DNA of 64,000 nucleotides, from the NCBI RefSeq assembly GCF_040939455.1, contig NC_134106.1, positions 78,685,001 to 78,749,000 on the forward strand, read 5' to 3'. Within the stretch, counting starts at the first letter, position 1; every line of letters starts with the position of its first letter. Below the pieces are notes generated by a model. The model was given only the letters and a program-made list of their open reading frames with translations, ran no database searches and was not told the origin of the DNA. A program made the position numbers and the translations under genes. Source of the DNA: Microcebus murinus. Lineage: Eukaryota; Chordata; Mammalia; Primates; Cheirogaleidae. Shown in pieces: positions 60,296 to 64,000 of the stretch.

Positions 60296-61439
60296 TCTGC
60301 AAAAACCTTACAGTATGTGTCATATAAACATACACTGCCAAAAGAAGAGGAGATCCTGTTTCTATTTTATGAAAGGAAAACAGATGTGAGGTTGTTGAGA
60401 AACGTAACAAAGCGCACAAAGTATGCCTCTCCCAGAGCTGAGGCACCAGACCCTCCCTCCATCAATTCAGTCTCATCCCTGGTCCACGCTTGGACAGGGA
60501 CAGACGAAATAACGATGGGACGGGGAGAATCATTTCTTCAGGCAGAGTCCCTGTGTGGCTGAGGAGCAACATGGCAACGTGGGCACTACACTCACACAGT
60601 TAAAAGAAATCACTTGTGTTATGCCTTCATTTTCTTTGATTGATAAAAGATTGCAGCTGCAGATGCCTTGGCCTTGTGTGCACGTGGGTAACTATGTACA
60701 TAAACGCAGACAACCAGGGAAGTTGAGGAGTTTTGTTAAAATATCTCACTCCCACTTGCTAATGGGCATTGTTTTACTCTCTACAAAGCTGCATCATTTC
60801 AGCAGAGAATCCAAGATCAGAAATGTGCTCGTTCTAACCATGATTTCACAGATTTGTCCTGATGTCTTACCTTAAAGGGGAAAGGCAGTGATTCTTGTGG
60901 CCAACGCAAGGAGAAGCCCCGATAATGGGTGGAATGTGGCCGATCCTGATGACAAGGATCCTGAGGCAAGACGTCTACAGCCCTCCGGCAGGTGAATCAG
61001 ACCCTGCCTCTCTCCCACTCTCTCCACTTTTTCCTCTGCTTTCTAGAAGTGGTCAGCTACCCACAGTGGCCTCTGCAAGTTAAGGTATTACTTCTGCAGT
61101 AAGGTTACTGTTTTCCTTCCAACAACCTCGGAAGAAACCTCTGAAGGTGAAACGCGAACAGAAGGTGAGAAGTCACAAGTGTCTGCTGGTGATGCCCGAC
61201 AAAGGCACACGGGACACACTTGCTGAGCAGTGTCCCGTCACAGCATCCTCGGGGAGTAAGACCTTCCGAACCCAGAATATCCCAAATCTCACCATATGCC
61301 ACATCATACGTGACTCTGATGGTTAAGTTGGCAAAAGGTAAGAAAAAAAGATAGTCATTGGCATAATAGAGGAAAATACATAAATGTAAATGCATAAAGG
61401 GAAGTCGAGTGTGACTCCCTTTCTTAATTGCCTCACACA
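60296..61439. other. Unclassified sequence
   Basis: Frames at 60317-60562, 60555-60875 and 61105-61440 (minus) overlap or abut but are unrecognised. No repeat identified. Confidence 0.45.
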
Positions 61440-61860
61440 ATTCCCACTAGATGCATAAATTGCAGTTCCTATTAACAGCACTATGAATAATAATCAGTTT
61501 ACTTTCTGACTTGTATCTAAATATACTTTCTATATGATTTCATCTTTTATTCAGCTGTTTAAAAGCAGAACATCTAATTACAGTTCCTATTAGTCAACAT
61601 TAATTTTTTTTTCCTTTTTGCCATGGAGCATGTGTGATGACTGATTTTCTAAAAACAGAATTCTTTAGCATATGGAACAAATCGTGTTATTATTAATGCA
61701 TTCCCAGATGACTCTGCATTTCAATTCTCTTAATTATTTAGTCATTGCTGATTATGTCTTTTTACAATTCATTATCTCATTTCTTGCAATGCAGGCATTT
61801 TATTCATTAAGTGTCAAAATGAAGGGCTTGACCTCCAGAAAAAAATAAAAAGGTAATCAG
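61440..61860. promoter_or_regulatory. Candidate conserved noncoding element (unproven)
   Basis: AT-rich but complex and repeat-free. It contains TAATTA-type, TTAATGCATT, TGATTATG and CATATGG words, and two copies of 'CAGTTCCTATTA' (about 61463 and 61581). This composition is typical of developmental enhancers, but nothing here proves activity. Confidence 0.25.
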
Positions 61861-63875
61861 AAAATACTGACATATTTCTGTAAGTCTGTGTTTCCCTTCT
61901 TGAACATTTTCACATTATATGGTAACATGCTCTAAACAACAAGTTGTTCAAGGACATCGTTAGGTACCCGTGACAGTGCTGTGGGCAGAGGCTGGAAGGG
62001 TGCCTAGTAGTGGGGGCTGCGGAGCTGCTCACACGAGGCATCTCTGAAGATTACACTGCACCAGTTCCAGCTACAGCTCAGTCACGCCGACGTGCTCTCA
62101 TTTTAAACAAAAATACCACTTGTGTAGTAGACTGTTGTACCAGTTTTATTCAAAAGCTAAAATGATGTTTCAAAAATAGCTCCTTAAGTAGTACTGGGAA
62201 ACCTAGGATAAGAAACATTTACTAAATTAAAAGAGAACTAGCTCTTAATAAGAATTCATTTTGTCCTCAGGCTGATCCTCCTACTGAAGTTATAAAACCT
62301 GACCTGAACTATTTAATAAGGCCCGCGTGCCACGATCTTCATGCAGATGTGGGCTCATTATTTCAGTGAGGTCTGTGCACCTTGTCTGAGACCAAATTCA
62401 TTATAAAAATAAGGCCAGGGGAAAATGTAAAAGGATCAAGAAGGCTGAGAATGTGAGGAAATTAAAGGGGAACAAACACACCTAGCTAGCACCTCTTTTC
62501 TATCCAAGATGTCACCTTCAAATACGGGAAATCTTGGAAAGAATTTCTCCAGCTTCCTCAACAACCCCGCTACATTTGTAACCCAGATGGTGGGTGCTCC
62601 AGTATACACAGATCATAATCACATAGAACAGAATGGCAAACCTTCTACGATGTGGACCATCTAGCTAAACACATACCTGCTGATCATACTGAAGTTGAAT
62701 ATTACTGAGCAGGATGTTACAATGGAACGCTTTCTTTGTTTTTTTTTTTGACTAAGAACAAACAATAGATACCAAATAACCAAAGGGAGGAGTGTATGTA
62801 GGCAGGCAAAACTTGCAACAGAGGAATCCAGAAAGAGTGTTGTGACCTTTAGCTCAATACCCACCTGAAGGTCTGCAAGGGTTGAAGCTGCAAAGGCCCA
62901 GAAACAGAATTTCTTGGGACAAAGTTCCTGTAGCACCGGGACATTTTCCCTCCCCTATCTTAAGTGGGCAAGGAGACAAGAGGTATTTCTTCCTTACCTC
63001 AAGCCCAAGTGAAAGGGTTTCTATACACACAAACACAAAACAACAATGATGACAATTAGAGGACTTAATATATGCCCTGGGAGCTTAGGGATACCTAACG
63101 TAAGCCTGAACAAGTCTACAGGGGAGAGGCTACAGAGAGTGGCCTGCCACGTGGCACAGAAGCCTGTGCTGGGTGTGAACTGTGCTCACCTACAGAGAGA
63201 CAAATACACCACTGGGTGCAGGAGCTGAGTTGGGGCAAGAATAGGGAAAGAAGAGAGGGCCACATGGAAGGCTGAAAGAGAGGTGTCACTCTCATTAAAG
63301 GAGCTACAGCTGGATGTTCACCGTGGGGAAAATCTCTTTGGACCCATGAATACATCCCACAAAGAAAAAGCAGCAGCATTAATGTCCACCAACCCCAAGG
63401 AGCACCAACGCCAGCTCACAACAGGAACAGCCAGGTAAGATTTTCCAGCCACTTGTTTATCATCTTGCTCTGGCTCCTGGAGGAGCCAGAGACTCCAGCT
63501 ACAGAAAAGGAGAAATGCAAGGCAGCAAAATCCAGAGGGGCAGCCACGTCCCTCCTTCCCTCCTAGGATTACAGCCTGGAAGGAAGCCCAAGCTGGGGGA
63601 GAGAAAGCTTTACCTTTAGGTGAAGTTCAGAGCTTTGACCATGCCCTGTGATTTGGCATTTTAACTGCTGAAATCAGACTTTTTGTCACTAAGAGTGACT
63701 GGAGGACTTTTTCTTTATGTGAGAGTGTCTGAAAAAGCTATAGGAGCTACTTGAGATTTTATTCAGGGGCAGGGGAGGAAGGAGCCCATAAAAAGGGTCT
63801 GGAGAGACAACAAGAACAAATACGGGAAAAATGATCACGTCTGAGTGAGTCTTACTCCTTGCATGTAACAGTTGC
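61861..63875. other. Unclassified sequence
   Basis: No gene or repeat recognised in 2 kb. The frames at 62661-62936 and 63116-63379 on the minus strand are unrecognised. A perfect 10-bp hairpin lies at 63468-63491. Confidence 0.45.
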
Positions 63876-64000
63876 ATTTTTTATTATGGTAAAATATAAT
63901 ATACAAACTCTACCATTTTAACCATGCCTAGGTATACAGTGCAGTGATATGAAGTGTATTAACACTGTTGTGCAACCACCACCACCACAAATCCACAGAA
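63876..64000 (-). mobile_element. L1M 3' end, cut by window end
   Basis: Begins 'attttttattatggtaaaat', then 'accattttaaccatgcctagg', 'acagtgcagtgatatgaag' and 'ctgttgtgcaaccaccacca': the complement of an old L1M 3' UTR terminus. The body lies right of the window. Confidence 0.85.

Overview
This window reads as primate nuclear DNA, most likely from a lemur (Lemuriformes). Three Alus (14995-15327, 17058-17390, 43091-43434) carry an expanded middle linker around 'TTAATTGGCCAACTAATATA' and a right arm reading 'GCTAGGCTAACGCCATGGCACTCACTCTAGCC'-like sequence, quoted here only in part from memory of lemur Alus. Several L1 3' UTRs share the modules 'CTGGGGGATGG' and 'GTACCCCCATAATATG', which I also associate with strepsirrhine L1. 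I cannot name the species or the locus.

I find no host protein-coding gene, tRNA, rRNA, snRNA or CRISPR. The longest open frames are either L1 ORF2 debris (16235-16783, 7316-7612, 7880-8179) or unrecognisable frames with no splice or homology support (10553-10955 on both strands, 22307-22717, 24555-24983). The window is best described as intergenic or deep-intronic DNA, with interspersed repeats of many ages separated by unique sequence.

Layout: 1-145 lemur-type L1 tail; 146-4053 mostly unique; 4054-4497 MLT1-like LTR; 4794-5307 L1M with an inverted 5' part; 5816-8500 a younger L1 nested in an older L1; 8500-13330 mostly unclassified; 13335-15664 a stack of L2, MIR and Alu containing a local 102-bp duplication; 16009-19180 L1, Alu, MER1-like hAT, Alu monomer and L1 tail; 20528-20973 probable ERV LTR; 21607-30345 scattered Alu, MIR, L1M and Tigger MITE with a 48-bp local duplication; 33130-36415 L2, L1M and a long L2 interrupted by a hAT MITE; 36416-42210 mostly unique; 42362-43904 Tigger-type DNA transposon interrupted by a lemur Alu; 45064-46640 hAT MITE and L1M; 47840-52787 a long old L1M split by one Alu and abutted by a second; 52803-63875 mostly unique with MIRs, a (CA)n, an MLT1-like LTR and several AT-rich, motif-dense stretches that could be conserved regulatory elements; 63876-64000 the 3' end of another L1M.

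The most unusual observations are small templated insertions. A 102-bp L2-derived segment at 15439-15540 is duplicated (101/102 identical) at 14162-14263, inside the loop of what was a 20-bp hairpin and bracketed by a 14-bp direct repeat. A 48-bp segment at 25208-25255 is repeated exactly at 23356-23403, bracketed by a 6-bp direct repeat. A 47-bp tract at 27009-27055 is bracketed by a 14-bp direct repeat. The first two share a pattern: recipient 1.3-1.9 kb upstream of the donor-like copy and in the same orientation. Family names throughout come from recognition of consensus text, not from a search.
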